In this document: positions 1-8,013 of the stretch, one piece after another
Position numbering within the stretch: position 1 is the first letter of the stretch
How the letters are laid out: each line of letters starts with the position of its first letter
Source: Flavobacteriales bacterium UBA1937
GTDB lineage: Bacteria; Bacteroidota; Bacteroidia; Flavobacteriales; Weeksellaceae
Direction: 5' to 3'
Length of the DNA: 14,288 nt
NCBI GenBank assembly: GCA_002337005.1
Contig: DDFD01000066.1
Span: 32,551 to 46,838 of the forward strand
Notes under the pieces: generated by a model
Databases searched by the model: none
What the model saw: only the letters and a program-made list of their open reading frames with translations
What the model was told of the DNA's origin: nothing
Position numbers and translations under genes: made by a program

Positions 1-44
1 TTTTATTCATATCCTAAATAAATTTCAGAAAAAAAATACCTAAG

Positions 45-52
45 TACCTTTG
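45..52 (+). promoter_or_regulatory. Promoter -7 element for the porin gene
   Basis: TACCTTTG matches the Bacteroidota -7 consensus TAnnTTTG. It predicts transcription starting near 58-60 and a leader of about 15 bases before the ATG at 73. A clean TTTG -33 box is not visible; the nearest candidate is TTTC at 23-26 with an 18-base spacer. The -7 match is direct; the transcription start is inferred. Confidence 0.55.
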
Positions 53-72
53 CAACTGTAAAAAATGTAGGT

Positions 73-1218
73 ATGAAATATATGTGGAAACCCATGCTAA
101 CGAGCATTCTTACGCTAAGTTTAGTTGCATTATTCAATGCTCAAGAAAAAAAAGATTCTTTAAAAATTGAAACTCCAAAAGCCAAAGAATTTAAAATTTT
201 AAATAAAAAGGCAACCATCGGAGCATTATTGGTAGGTGATTATGCCAATTCTTTTACCAAAGAGGTAGATATGAATGGCAAACATAATCCTTCTGGTGCA
301 AATAATGGTTTTTATTTGGTTTATTTCAGGGTAAATGGAAAATTTGCCATCAATGATCAACTTTCGGCACAGATTTTAGTGAATTTTGCAGATTTTAAAA
401 GCGACCCAAAGAACAAAGTTTTAGAAATTGCCGCTTTAAAATGGACTCCAAGTACTTATTTCAATGTACAAGTTGGACAATTTAGACCATATTTTGGGCT
501 AGAAGATATGTTTCCTGCCGAAATTTTGAAATCTTACACTTGGTCTAATCAATACTCTCTTTTAGGAAAAAGCAACTGGGAAAGTTTCCAAATAGGAGCA
601 GCAGTTTCTGGTTCTTTAATTAAGAAAAAAATTCCTTTGAGATATTACTACACTTTCTACAACGGAAATGGTAAAAATCAATTGCAAGATAATGATAATT
701 CTAAAAATCATTCTCTACGTCTGGAATATGATGTTTTGCCTAAATTACAATTGGGTGTAAATGATGCCGTAACTAAAGTAGAAGGTCAAAATGCCAATAT
801 GTTTGGGGCAGATATTTCTTATCAAACTAAATTATCTAAACTGTGGAATGCTGGCTTCAATTCTGAATTCAAATACGGAACCAATGTTTCTGCATTTACC
901 GCAGCTACACTCGCAGGAAAAAATATTTCCGACTATAAAATGACTGGTTTTTACATCATTCCTTTCATTTCCAGAACGATTAATGAAAATAATAAGAGTT
1001 TCATAGAATTCACTTGCAGATACGAATATTTAGAAGATATCAACAAAAACGGAAATATTGGTAGATTTTATACACCTATGCTTAGTTATGTAATTGGAGA
1101 TGATTATACTTCTAAAATTTCTTTAGTTGGTGTAATTTCTGACTACAGCAAAGATATAATCAACACTAATCAATATAGTTCTAGGCTTTTGCTTCTACAA
1201 TATCAGATTAGATTCTAG
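73..1218 (+). CDS. Outer-membrane porin, phosphate-selective OprO/OprP-like
   Basis: A 381-residue protein with a Sec signal peptide: basic start (MKYMWKP), hydrophobic core around residues 8-21 and a likely cleavage after A23 (FNA before Q24). The mature part alternates polar and hydrophobic residues, is rich in Tyr, Phe and Asn, and ends in the aromatic QIRF expected of a beta-barrel for outer-membrane insertion. The pattern GQFRPYFGLEDMFPAE around residues 136-151 resembles the region of phosphate-selective porins (OprO/OprP family) that carries the inward-folding loop. It should form a diffusion channel in the outer membrane; the substrate cannot be read from sequence, and phosphate is only the family label. 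The gene is monocistronic, with a promoter just upstream and a hairpin after the stop. M4 or M8 could also be starts, but ATG 73 suits the promoter spacing. Confidence 0.8.
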   Translation: MKYMWKPMLTSILTLSLVALFNAQEKKDSLKIETPKAKEFKILNKKATIGALLVGDYANSFTKEVDMNGKHNPSGANNGFYLVYFRVNGKFAINDQLSAQILVNFADFKSDPKNKVLEIAALKWTPSTYFNVQVGQFRPYFGLEDMFPAEILKSYTWSNQYSLLGKSNWESFQIGAAVSGSLIKKKIPLRYYYTFYNGNGKNQLQDNDNSKNHSLRLEYDVLPKLQLGVNDAVTKVEGQNANMFGADISYQTKLSKLWNAGFNSEFKYGTNVSAFTAATLAGKNISDYKMTGFYIIPFISRTINENNKSFIEFTCRYEYLEDINKNGNIGRFYTPMLSYVIGDDYTSKISLVGVISDYSKDIINTNQYSSRLLLLQYQIRF

Positions 1219-1262
1219 CCCTAATTTCTAGAATGACTTATCATAAAAATGTTCATTAAAGT

Positions 1263-1290
1263 TAATGCAACAAAATTGCATTATTTTCAT
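1263..1290 (+). terminator. Probable terminator after the porin gene
   Basis: Inverted repeat with arms TAATGCAA (1263-1270) and TTGCATTA (1276-1283) around a 5-base CAAAA loop, followed by a T-rich run. It lies 45 bases after the porin stop. The stem is AT-rich and weak, so it could instead be a protein-binding palindrome between the porin gene and the pnt operon. Confidence 0.5.
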
Positions 1291-1375
1291 TTTAAAACTG
1301 ATATTTTTCATAATTTTAAATCAATTCGTCAAAAAACATAATCAAAATCATATTTTTTATCTCGAAATGTCGTCA

Positions 1376-1383
1376 TAAATTTG
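1376..1383 (+). promoter_or_regulatory. Promoter -7 element for the pnt operon
   Basis: TAAATTTG fits TAnnTTTG and would start transcription near 1389, about 17 bases before the pntAA ATG. No good -33 TTG box is seen at the expected distance, so the call is moderate. Confidence 0.45.
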
Positions 1384-1405
1384 AATACCTCAAAAATCTA
1401 ATCAA

Positions 1406-2542
1406 ATGATCATAGGTATTTTAAAAGAACCAAGTTTCGAAACCAGAGTTTCTTTGCTCGCAGAAGCTGCTGCAGCACTTATCAAAAAGGGTAACAAAGT
1501 AATTGTAGAATCTGGCGCAGGAGAAAAATCCTTTAACAGTAATCTAGAATACGAAAAAATAGGTACTGAGATTAAATCCAGAACCGAAGTTCTAGAACAA
1601 GCCGAGATTTTACTTTCTATTCACCCTCTTTTAGATGATGATTTCTCAAAAATAAATTCTAAAATTTTATTAGGAGTACACCAGCCTCTTTCTAATGGTG
1701 AAAACATAATAAAATCTATCGAAAGAAAACTGACTACTTTCTCATTAGACATGCTCCCAAGAACCACCAGAGCACAGGCAATGGATGTATTGAGTTCTCA
1801 AGCCAATATTGCAGGTTATAAAGCCGTCTTATTAGCAGCCAATTCTTATGGTAGATATTTCCCTATGTTTATGACAGCTGCTGGAAGCATTGCTCCTGCT
1901 AAAGTTCTTATTTTAGGAGCTGGAGTGGCAGGTTTACAAGCCATCGCTACCGCAAAAAGATTGGGAGCCGTAGTAGAAGTTTTTGACACCAGACCTGCTG
2001 TAAAAGAAGAAGTCATAAGCTTGGGTGCTAAATTTGTGGAAGTGGATGGCGCTGCAGATGCCAGTTCTGCTGGTGGTTACGCCGTAGAACAAACCGAAGA
2101 ATATAAACAAAAACAACAACAGAGAATTGCCGAAAGTGTCGCAAAATCTGATATCATTATCACCACCGCACAAATTCCTGGAAAAAAAGCTCCGATTTTA
2201 ATTACCGAAGAAATGCTCAATTCTATGAGAGATGGTTCAGTAATTATAGATTTAGCAGCTTCTACTGGCGGAAATACACCTCACACAAAAAACAATGAAA
2301 CCGTAATCTATAACGGAATCAGCATTATAGGAAATTCTTCATTACAATCTACTATGCCTTCTGATGCAAGTAAATTATACGGAAAAAATATTTCAAATTT
2401 CCTTCAACTCATCATTGACAAAGAAGCGAACCTTACCCTCAATTGGGAAGATGATTTGGTAAAAGGTGCTTGTATTACACACAATGGTGAAATAATAAAT
2501 GATAGAGTAAAATCTGCACTATCACCTGCTATGAACAATTAA
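1406..2542 (+). CDS. pntAA: NAD(P) transhydrogenase subunit alpha, NAD(H)-binding part (domain I)
   Basis: A 378-residue soluble subunit of the proton-translocating transhydrogenase, which drives hydride transfer from NADH to NADP+ with the proton gradient and so makes NADPH. The N-terminal alanine dehydrogenase/PNT domain starts with IGILKEPSFETRVSL (residues 3-17; the family usually has KE..E.RV). The Rossmann domain carries GAGVAG at 171-176, followed by D194 in EVFDTRP, expected to bind the adenosine ribose of NAD. The RQD loop is intact in spacing: R119, Q124 and D127 match R127-Q132-D135 of the Rhodospirillum rubrum enzyme. The protein lacks membrane helices, showing the split alpha type, in which a separate small gene supplies the membrane part. 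That gene, pntAB, begins 10 bases downstream. It acts on the cytoplasmic face of the inner membrane. Confidence 0.95.
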   Translation: MIIGILKEPSFETRVSLLAEAAAALIKKGNKVIVESGAGEKSFNSNLEYEKIGTEIKSRTEVLEQAEILLSIHPLLDDDFSKINSKILLGVHQPLSNGENIIKSIERKLTTFSLDMLPRTTRAQAMDVLSSQANIAGYKAVLLAANSYGRYFPMFMTAAGSIAPAKVLILGAGVAGLQAIATAKRLGAVVEVFDTRPAVKEEVISLGAKFVEVDGAADASSAGGYAVEQTEEYKQKQQQRIAESVAKSDIIITTAQIPGKKAPILITEEMLNSMRDGSVIIDLAASTGGNTPHTKNNETVIYNGISIIGNSSLQSTMPSDASKLYGKNISNFLQLIIDKEANLTLNWEDDLVKGACITHNGEIINDRVKSALSPAMNN

Positions 2543-2552
2543 AAATTATTTT

Positions 2553-2864
2553 ATGGATATTATAGAGTGGTTTACTCAAAACCAGCAAATCATCTACATT
2601 GTAATTCTGATGATTTTTGTAGGAATTGAAGTAATAGGTCATGTACCTAGTGTTTTACATACTCCATTAATGAGCGGTGCAAACGCCATACACGGAGTGG
2701 TAATTATAGGAGCTATTATTGTAATGGGAAAAGCCGAACCAGACAATTATTTGGCCTTAATTTTAGGTTTTCTCGGTGTGATTTTAGGAACATTAAATGT
2801 AGTTGGAGGTTTCGTGGTAACAGACCGTATGCTAGAAATGTTTAGTAAAAAGAAAAAAAAATAA
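2553..2864 (+). CDS. pntAB: NAD(P) transhydrogenase subunit alpha, membrane part
   Basis: A 103-residue integral membrane protein equal to the C-terminal membrane part of a fused PntA. Hydrophobic helices lie near residues 9-31, 42-58 and 66-88. The conserved stretch HTPLMSGANAIHGVVIIGAI follows the first helix, and GGFVVTDRMLEMF plus a lysine tail ends the protein. With PntB it forms the proton channel (domain II). It starts 10 bases after the pntAA stop, so the two are co-transcribed. Length is typical of split PntA systems. Confidence 0.95.
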   Translation: MDIIEWFTQNQQIIYIVILMIFVGIEVIGHVPSVLHTPLMSGANAIHGVVIIGAIIVMGKAEPDNYLALILGFLGVILGTLNVVGGFVVTDRMLEMFSKKKKK

Positions 2865-2866
2865 TG

Positions 2867-2935
2867 CAGGATGTAAGATGCTTGATGATAGATGTTTAAA
2901 ATATAACATCCAAACTTCCAGCTTCCATCACCCAA
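2867..2935. repeat. Degenerate dispersed repeat with stem-loop potential inside the pnt operon
   Basis: Most of the 87 bases separating pntAB from pntB. The left half carries repeated GATG units (GGATGTAAGATG, then TTGATGATAGATG). The right half carries the partly complementary CTTCC/CATC units AACATCCAAACTTCCAGC and TTCCATCACCC. The innermost arms GATGTT (2891-2896) and AACATC (2905-2910) pair exactly around an 8-base loop; the outer arms pair imperfectly. A right-arm-like copy lies at 8539-8566. In RNA it would form a hairpin between two genes of one operon. Confidence 0.6.
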
Positions 2936-2951
2936 ACAAAATTCAAAAATC

Positions 2952-4358
2952 ATGGGATTACTTACAATACTCTATTTAATTGGCTCTATTACCTTTATTT
3001 TAGGATTAAAAATGCTCTCTAATCCAGCTACTGCCAGAAAAGGAAATCTATTAGCAGCAGCAGGAATGATAATAGCTATTCTGGGAACTATTTTTCTTTA
3101 TCAGGATGATGAAGGGAAAAAATTAGGAAATTACGCTTGGATTTTCGGGGGAATTCTCATCGGAACCATTGTAGGAGCTTTGGCTGCTAAAAAAGTAAAA
3201 ATGACAGCTATGCCACAAATGGTAAGCATCTTCAATGGAATGGGAGGCGCTTGTGCTGCTCTTATTTCTTTGGTAGAATACAGTCATTTAATTCATAATT
3301 CTGAAAATCCTGTTAATTTAGGAACACTTTCCATCATACTTTTAGGACTAATCATCGGTTCTGTTTCTTTTGCAGGAAGTATGATTGCCTGGGGAAAACT
3401 AAATGGAAACATCAAAAAGGATTTTGCTTTTCCTGGGCAACAATTCATTAATATTGGGATTCTATTGGCAATTTTAGGATTATCTATATTTTTAGTTTTA
3501 AATTTCAGCTTAGAAAACACTTATTTATTTTACGTAATTTTCACGCTATCATTGTTTTATGGTTTACTTTTCGTATTCCCGATTGGTGGAGCAGATATGC
3601 CTGTTGTAATTTCTTTGTTAAATTCATTTACGGGAGTTGCCGCAGCTTGTGGAGGATTTTTGTATGACAATAAAGTAATGCTAACTGGTGGTATTTTAGT
3701 AGGTGCTGCAGGAACTTTGTTAACGATTTTGATGTGCAACGCTATGAATCGTTCTCTGCTCAATGTATTAATTGGTTCTTTTGGAGGAAACAAAAAATCT
3801 GAAGGCGGAAGTTCTTCTAGTGGAGGAACAGTAAAAGAAGTTACCTTAAGTGATACCGCAGTTTTAATGACCTATGCTAGCAAAGTAATGATTGTTCCGG
3901 GTTACGGATTGGCAGTAGCGCAAGCTCAACACGCTTGCCACGAATTAGAAAAATTATTAGAAAGTAAAGGTGTAAATGTTTATTACGCCATACATCCTGT
4001 TGCTGGTAGAATGCCAGGACATATGAATGTACTTTTAGCAGAAACTGATGTTCCCTATGAAAAACTAATGGAAATGGAACAAGCCAACGAAGAGTTTTCT
4101 ACCGCTGATGTAGTGCTAATTTTAGGAGCAAATGATGTTGTAAATCCTGCTGCTAAAGAAGATACATCCTCTCCTATTTACGGAATGCCAATTCTAGAAG
4201 TTGAATTAGCTAAAAACGTAATCGTAAACAAACGCAGTATGAAACCTGGCTACGCAGGAATAGAAAACGAATTATTCTACAGACCAAAAACTTCAATGCT
4301 CTTTGGTGATGCCAAGAAAGTACTGCAAGATTTAATTTCTGAAATTAAAAATCTATAA
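2952..4358 (+). CDS. pntB: NAD(P) transhydrogenase subunit beta
   Basis: A 468-residue subunit with an N-terminal membrane domain of about eight or nine helices (residues 1-275), a Gly/Ser-rich linker at about 280-292, and a soluble NADP(H)-binding domain III (about 295-468). Domain III shows GYGLAVAQA at 317-325 (the NADP fingerprint GYGxAxxxA), HPVAGRMPGHMNVLLAE at 348-364, GANDVVNPAA at 392-401, and NKRSM at 426-430 followed by GYAG, all family hallmarks. It pairs with PntAA and PntAB to couple proton entry to NADPH formation. It is third in the operon, separated from pntAB by the repeat at 2867-2935, and followed by a strong terminator. Length and motifs are complete. Confidence 0.96.
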   Translation: MGLLTILYLIGSITFILGLKMLSNPATARKGNLLAAAGMIIAILGTIFLYQDDEGKKLGNYAWIFGGILIGTIVGALAAKKVKMTAMPQMVSIFNGMGGACAALISLVEYSHLIHNSENPVNLGTLSIILLGLIIGSVSFAGSMIAWGKLNGNIKKDFAFPGQQFINIGILLAILGLSIFLVLNFSLENTYLFYVIFTLSLFYGLLFVFPIGGADMPVVISLLNSFTGVAAACGGFLYDNKVMLTGGILVGAAGTLLTILMCNAMNRSLLNVLIGSFGGNKKSEGGSSSSGGTVKEVTLSDTAVLMTYASKVMIVPGYGLAVAQAQHACHELEKLLESKGVNVYYAIHPVAGRMPGHMNVLLAETDVPYEKLMEMEQANEEFSTADVVLILGANDVVNPAAKEDTSSPIYGMPILEVELAKNVIVNKRSMKPGYAGIENELFYRPKTSMLFGDAKKVLQDLISEIKNL

Positions 4359-4386
4359 AAATTTTTATACACATCCATATTACAAA

Positions 4387-4419
4387 AAAAATCCTGTTCA
4401 AATTCTGAACAGGATTTTT
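4387..4419. terminator. Bidirectional rho-independent terminator
   Basis: A perfect 14-base-pair stem (4387-4400 with 4406-4419) around a 5-base loop. The core is TCCTGTTCA pairing with TGAACAGGA, with A-runs on one side and T-runs on the other, so it works on both strands. It lies between the convergent pntB and cation efflux genes, 28 bases after the pntB stop and 14 bases before the efflux stop. Confidence 0.9.
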
Positions 4420-4433
4420 ATTTTAGAGATAGT

Positions 4434-5360
4434 TTAAAGCATTTCCTCTTCTTTAAATTCTCTATCGTTAAAATAAATTTCTAATGTAGAATGATGCACA
4501 TTATAATGTTCTAGTTCGTGTTTTACTTCATCCTTTAGATTTTCAATCTGGTCTAGAGAAAGACTTTTATCAACTTGAAGGTGAGCGGTAAGTGCATTTT
4601 CTGTGGTACTTAACGCCCAAATATGAAGATGCTTAAAATCTTTTACGCCTTCTATTCCTAAAATTTGTTCTTTTAATTTATTGAAATCTATCCCTTCTGG
4701 AACTCCATCAAGAGCCAATTTTAAACTTTGTATAAACAAACTCCAAGTTCCATAGAGAATAACCAAAGCAATCACAATACTCATCACAGAATCTAACCAA
4801 AACCAATCGGTAAAAATAATTACCACACCTGCAATTACCACACCCAAACTTACCAATGCATCTGCTGCCATATGTAAATAAGCACCTTTCACATTAAGAT
4901 CCGCATCTTTGTCTTTCATAAAAAAATACGCTGTAAGCGAATTGATGATAATCCCAATAAACGCTACAATGGCCATAATTTTCCCTTGCAAAGGTTGCGG
5001 ATGATAAAACCTTATAATCGCTTCATAAATAATTCCTCCAACTGCCAGAAACAGAATAATCGCATTAAGCAAAGCTACCAAAACTGTTACTTTTTTATAA
5101 CCATAAGTGTATGATTGTGTAGCTTTTGAATACATCAATTTAAAGGCAATTAAAGCCAAAATCAAACTCACCACATCACTTAGATTATGCCCCGCATCTG
5201 AAAGCAATGCCAAAGAATTTTGCCACCAACCTACCGCTGCTTCTATCACCACAAAAGCCGAGTTTAGAAAGATACCAATATAAAAAGCGTTTCTTAATTT
5301 TTTAGAATTTAGATCCATTTGTGGAACGTGACTATGACTGTGTTCGTGAGAATGCGACAT
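4434..5360 (-). CDS. Cation diffusion facilitator (CzcD/ZitB-like Zn2+ exporter)
   Basis: A 308-residue inner-membrane metal/proton antiporter. The N-terminus is His-rich (MSHSHEHSHSHV), as often seen in zinc exporters. Six hydrophobic segments span about residues 24-215. The paired metal-site motifs are present: H58xxxD62 in the second helix (DAGHNLSD) and H163xxxD167 in the fifth (HMAADAL), a HD-HD set typical of zinc-transporting members. Residues 220-300 form the cytoplasmic ferredoxin-like dimer domain (HLHIWALSTTENALTAHL). It probably exports Zn2+ and perhaps Co2+ or Cd2+. The frame stays open to a TTG at 5378, but ATG at 5360 opens the canonical His-rich start and is preferred. It shares a 95-base divergent region with the gene at 5456; no clear promoter box is seen on its own side. 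Confidence 0.92.
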   Translation of the reverse strand: MSHSHEHSHSHVPQMDLNSKKLRNAFYIGIFLNSAFVVIEAAVGWWQNSLALLSDAGHNLSDVVSLILALIAFKLMYSKATQSYTYGYKKVTVLVALLNAIILFLAVGGIIYEAIIRFYHPQPLQGKIMAIVAFIGIIINSLTAYFFMKDKDADLNVKGAYLHMAADALVSLGVVIAGVVIIFTDWFWLDSVMSIVIALVILYGTWSLFIQSLKLALDGVPEGIDFNKLKEQILGIEGVKDFKHLHIWALSTTENALTAHLQVDKSLSLDQIENLKDEVKHELEHYNVHHSTLEIYFNDREFKEEEML

Positions 5361-5392
5361 CGATGAAATTTTAGTCAAATTTCGGGAATTTT

Positions 5393-5426
5393 TTTGAGAA
5401 AATTTGTTGTTGGTTGTGTATATTTG
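5393..5426 (+). promoter_or_regulatory. Promoter for the orphan membrane protein
   Basis: A TTTG (5393-5396), a 22-base spacer and TATATTTG (5419-5426, matching TAnnTTTG) form a Bacteroidota promoter. Transcription would begin near 5432, leaving a leader of about 24 bases before ATG 5456. The spacer is slightly longer than the usual 19-21. Confidence 0.6.
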
Positions 5427-5455
5427 TTTGTTAGCAGAAATTTTATAAAAAAACT

Positions 5456-6304
5456 ATGTGTCAAATAATTACTTTTTTAACAGACAAAGAATTTCTTCAA
5501 AATTTTTTAAGCACTTTAATTGGTAGTGGAACAGCTTTATTGGTCTTTTATCTTACAATTCGAAATGAAAAGAAAAAATCTACTGAATTAAAAGAACAAG
5601 AAACTGAGAATAGGATGAGAAATTTTGATAATCTTGTTAGTTCTTCAATTTCTCACGCAGAAGGAACAATCCAGAATTTGAATGAAATTATAACGTTATA
5701 TAACTCCAATAATCTTGATTTTCAATTACTACGTTTTGCACCAAACAAAAGTTTTGAAAGATTAGATGAATTATTAAAAAATGAAGATTATTTTCAATCT
5801 TTTGTTCAGAAATATGGATATTCAAAAGTTGATACTTTCAATAAAATTTCATTAGAAATCGATTATTTCAATATGCAAATAAATGAATTATGGAAAATGT
5901 TTGAAAAAGCTCAGAATTTTGATTATGAACGAAAAGTGAAATTTAAAAATATGTCTAGCAATATTTTAAATTTATTGGCAAAATTAACCATAAGAACAGA
6001 CACTGGAATTCCTGCTGAAGATTTAGAAAAACTTAATACACATTTGTATAATTTTCATCAACTTAGTGAAGAAAATAAAACATTAAAAGATTTATATGAC
6101 TTCAACAGATTAATTTTAAATGATGTTTTAATTAAACATTATAAAAATCTAAATATTACAGATATTTTGGAAGAAATTAGAGAATCTTCTATTTTATTTG
6201 ATGAAATTATTAAACAATTAAACCATCATAAAGAAAATTTGATTTCAATAAAAAATGAAATGAATAACGCTTTAACTTCTTATATACTTGATACAGAAAA
6301 ATAA
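5456..6304 (+). CDS. Uncharacterised membrane-anchored helical protein
   Basis: A 282-residue protein whose family I do not recognise. One membrane helix is predicted near residues 16-35 (FLSTLIGSGTALLVFYLTIR), followed by a basic patch RNEKKK that should keep the long C-terminal part in the cytoplasm. The rest is strongly charged and helical, with Leu/Ile heptad-like spacing around 40-75 and 195-270, so coiled-coil or helical-bundle structure is likely. No catalytic motif stands out. The coding sequence is more AT-rich and its codons look more A/T-biased than neighbouring pnt or nrdJ. It stands alone with its own promoter, between two transporters on the opposite strand, which fits an accessory gene. 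Membrane-anchored helical proteins of this shape occur among putative abortive-infection genes, but that is only a guess. Confidence 0.7.
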   Translation: MCQIITFLTDKEFLQNFLSTLIGSGTALLVFYLTIRNEKKKSTELKEQETENRMRNFDNLVSSSISHAEGTIQNLNEIITLYNSNNLDFQLLRFAPNKSFERLDELLKNEDYFQSFVQKYGYSKVDTFNKISLEIDYFNMQINELWKMFEKAQNFDYERKVKFKNMSSNILNLLAKLTIRTDTGIPAEDLEKLNTHLYNFHQLSEENKTLKDLYDFNRLILNDVLIKHYKNLNITDILEEIRESSILFDEIIKQLNHHKENLISIKNEMNNALTSYILDTEK

Positions 6305-6536
6305 AAACTTCTGTTGACATTTATAGCTTTTGCACAACTACCAAATTTTCAAAAATCAAAAAAAATAAACCTCTTTTAGTTAAAATTGAGTTTTTGAAAA
6401 ATGCAGGGTTAAAGGAATATCCAACTCTTCGGAGTCTCTGTATTATTACAAAAAAAATAATTATTTTCTATTATTTATATTCTTTCAGAATGACAAACTT
6501 TGTATTTAGAAATTTTAAAATAATCTTTCCACAAAA
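6305..6536. other. Non-coding stretch with small hairpins
   Basis: No gene is seen here. It holds a distant 10-base inverted repeat (6346-6355 with 6391-6400, arms TTTTCAAAAA and TTTTTGAAAA) and a small ACTC-TTCG-GAGT hairpin at 6424-6435 whose loop is the stable UUCG tetraloop. The composition resembles decayed intergenic repeat material. No clear rho-independent terminator lies directly after the gene ending at 6304. Confidence 0.4.
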
Positions 6537-6560
6537 AAAGTCGGACTAAAGCCCGACTTT
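6537..6560. terminator. Terminator of the permease unit, possibly bidirectional
   Basis: Arms AAAGTCGG (6537-6544) and CCGACTTT (6553-6560) form an 8-base-pair stem. On the minus strand a run of T residues follows, ending the permease transcript 19 bases after its stop at 6579. On the plus strand the T-rich run is interrupted but could stop transcription from 5456-6304. Confidence 0.8.
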
Positions 6561-6578
6561 AATTATTTTTTTAATTCT

Positions 6579-7991
6579 TTAATTCTCAGAATTCCTTCTA
6601 TTAATTAAATAATACACTGGCAAACCTATTAAAATAAGAAGCAATCCTGGCCAAGTATAATTCGGTTTGTAAATAAATAAAAGTACACAAAAAGCTGTTC
6701 CTATCAACAGATAAATGATGGGCGTAACAGGATACAACCACGTTTTGTAGCCTCTTTCTACTTCTGGTTTTTTAATTCTCATATAAATCACGCCAAAAAC
6801 TGTAATCATATAAAACAAAACAATTACAAAAGAAATCATATCTAATAAATCGCCGTATTGTCCGCTCAAAGCAAGAAGAGAAGCCCAAATTCCTTGCATC
6901 CAAAGTGATTTTTCAGGAACTCCATTTTTATTATTTTCGATGGCAGATTTTAGAAATAAACCGTCTTTTGCCATCGTTTGAAAAACTCTAGCTCCTGCTA
7001 AAACTATTCCATTCACACAACCAAAAGTAGAAATCATTACCAAAACCGCCATAATAATCATTCCTACGCTACCAAACATCTTTTCCGAAGCAGCAACAGC
7101 TACTCTATCATTCGCTGCAAATGCAATAGAATCTCTGTCTAAAGCATTGAGATACACAAAATTCACCAAAAGGTAAAGCGCCATCACAGAAATAGTTCCT
7201 AAAACCATTGCTTTCACCACATTTTTTTGCGGGTTTTCTATTTCTCCTGAAACGAAAGTCACGTTTTCCCAAGCTACAGAACTAAAAACCGAACCTACCA
7301 TTGCTGCTGCAATCCCACCAAAAACCGTTGCTCCAGAAATTTTCTCCCAACCTAATTGTAAGAAATTACCTTTAGTATCTTTGGCAATATTATTAAAAGC
7401 TTCCCCACTGAAACTAAAATTATCTGTCAAGAATGAGTTTTTAACCAAAATAAATCCTAAAAAAATCAAAGCCAAAAGCGCCACAATTTTAGAACCAGTG
7501 AATAAATTTTGAAGCAATTTTCCGCTTTCTACACCTCTAGTATTAATATAAGTAAGCAACAGAATAATCGCAATACCAAGTATTTGAATCCAAGTAATTT
7601 TAAATTCACCACTTTGGAAAAGCGGTGCTGCATCATTAAGCGCAGGAAAAAGATAGGCGGAAAATTTACCAAAAGCTACCGCAACTGCGGCGATTGTTCC
7701 AGTTTGAATCACGGTAAACATTCCCCAACCGTACAAAAACCCGAGTTTTTTTCCGAAAATTTCTGTAATGTAAGTGTATTGTCCACCTGCTTTTGGAAAC
7801 ATCGCAGAAAGTTCACCATAACTTAAAGCTGCTGCAACCATCATAATTCCTGTAATCACCCAAACTGCAACGAGCCAATATCCAGAACCTAGATTTCTCA
7901 TAATATCGGCAGAAACAATGAAAATTCCGCTTCCTATCATAGAACCCATTACCAACATTGTGGCGTCCCAAAGTTTTAATTTTTTATTCAT
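6579..7991 (-). CDS. APC superfamily amino acid permease
   Basis: A 470-residue inner-membrane transporter with about twelve hydrophobic segments. The first helix has the APC substrate-site motif GSGIF at residues 20-24 (MIGSGIFIVSADI). It is followed by ALSYGELSAMFPKAGGQYTYI (about 55-75), typical of the LAT-like branch, and SGEIENPQKNVVKAM before a middle helix. It should import or exchange amino acids, probably neutral ones; the exact substrate is not readable. The frame is open to a TTG at 8021, which would overlap the stop of the upstream gene at 8014, but ATG at 7991 begins MNKKLKLWDATMLVMGSMIG, the usual short lead-in, and is preferred. It starts 22 bases after the small gene at 8014-8400 with no promoter of its own seen, so the two are probably co-transcribed. 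Confidence 0.9.
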   Translation of the reverse strand: MNKKLKLWDATMLVMGSMIGSGIFIVSADIMRNLGSGYWLVAVWVITGIMMVAAALSYGELSAMFPKAGGQYTYITEIFGKKLGFLYGWGMFTVIQTGTIAAVAVAFGKFSAYLFPALNDAAPLFQSGEFKITWIQILGIAIILLLTYINTRGVESGKLLQNLFTGSKIVALLALIFLGFILVKNSFLTDNFSFSGEAFNNIAKDTKGNFLQLGWEKISGATVFGGIAAAMVGSVFSSVAWENVTFVSGEIENPQKNVVKAMVLGTISVMALYLLVNFVYLNALDRDSIAFAANDRVAVAASEKMFGSVGMIIMAVLVMISTFGCVNGIVLAGARVFQTMAKDGLFLKSAIENNKNGVPEKSLWMQGIWASLLALSGQYGDLLDMISFVIVLFYMITVFGVIYMRIKKPEVERGYKTWLYPVTPIIYLLIGTAFCVLLFIYKPNYTWPGLLLILIGLPVYYLINRRNSEN

Positions 7992-8013
7992 AGAGTTTTT
8001 GTTTAAATAAAAT

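Noticed and set aside
1934..2173. Antisense open frame over pntAA
   Set aside because: It is a shadow of a strongly conserved gene and has a low-complexity product with no promoter. The same judgement applies to frames opposite pntB, nrdJ and terC.
5361..5378. TTG start at 5378 for the cation efflux protein
   Set aside because: ATG 5360 begins the His-rich N-terminus typical of the family, and the TTG lies in a weak -7-like sequence.
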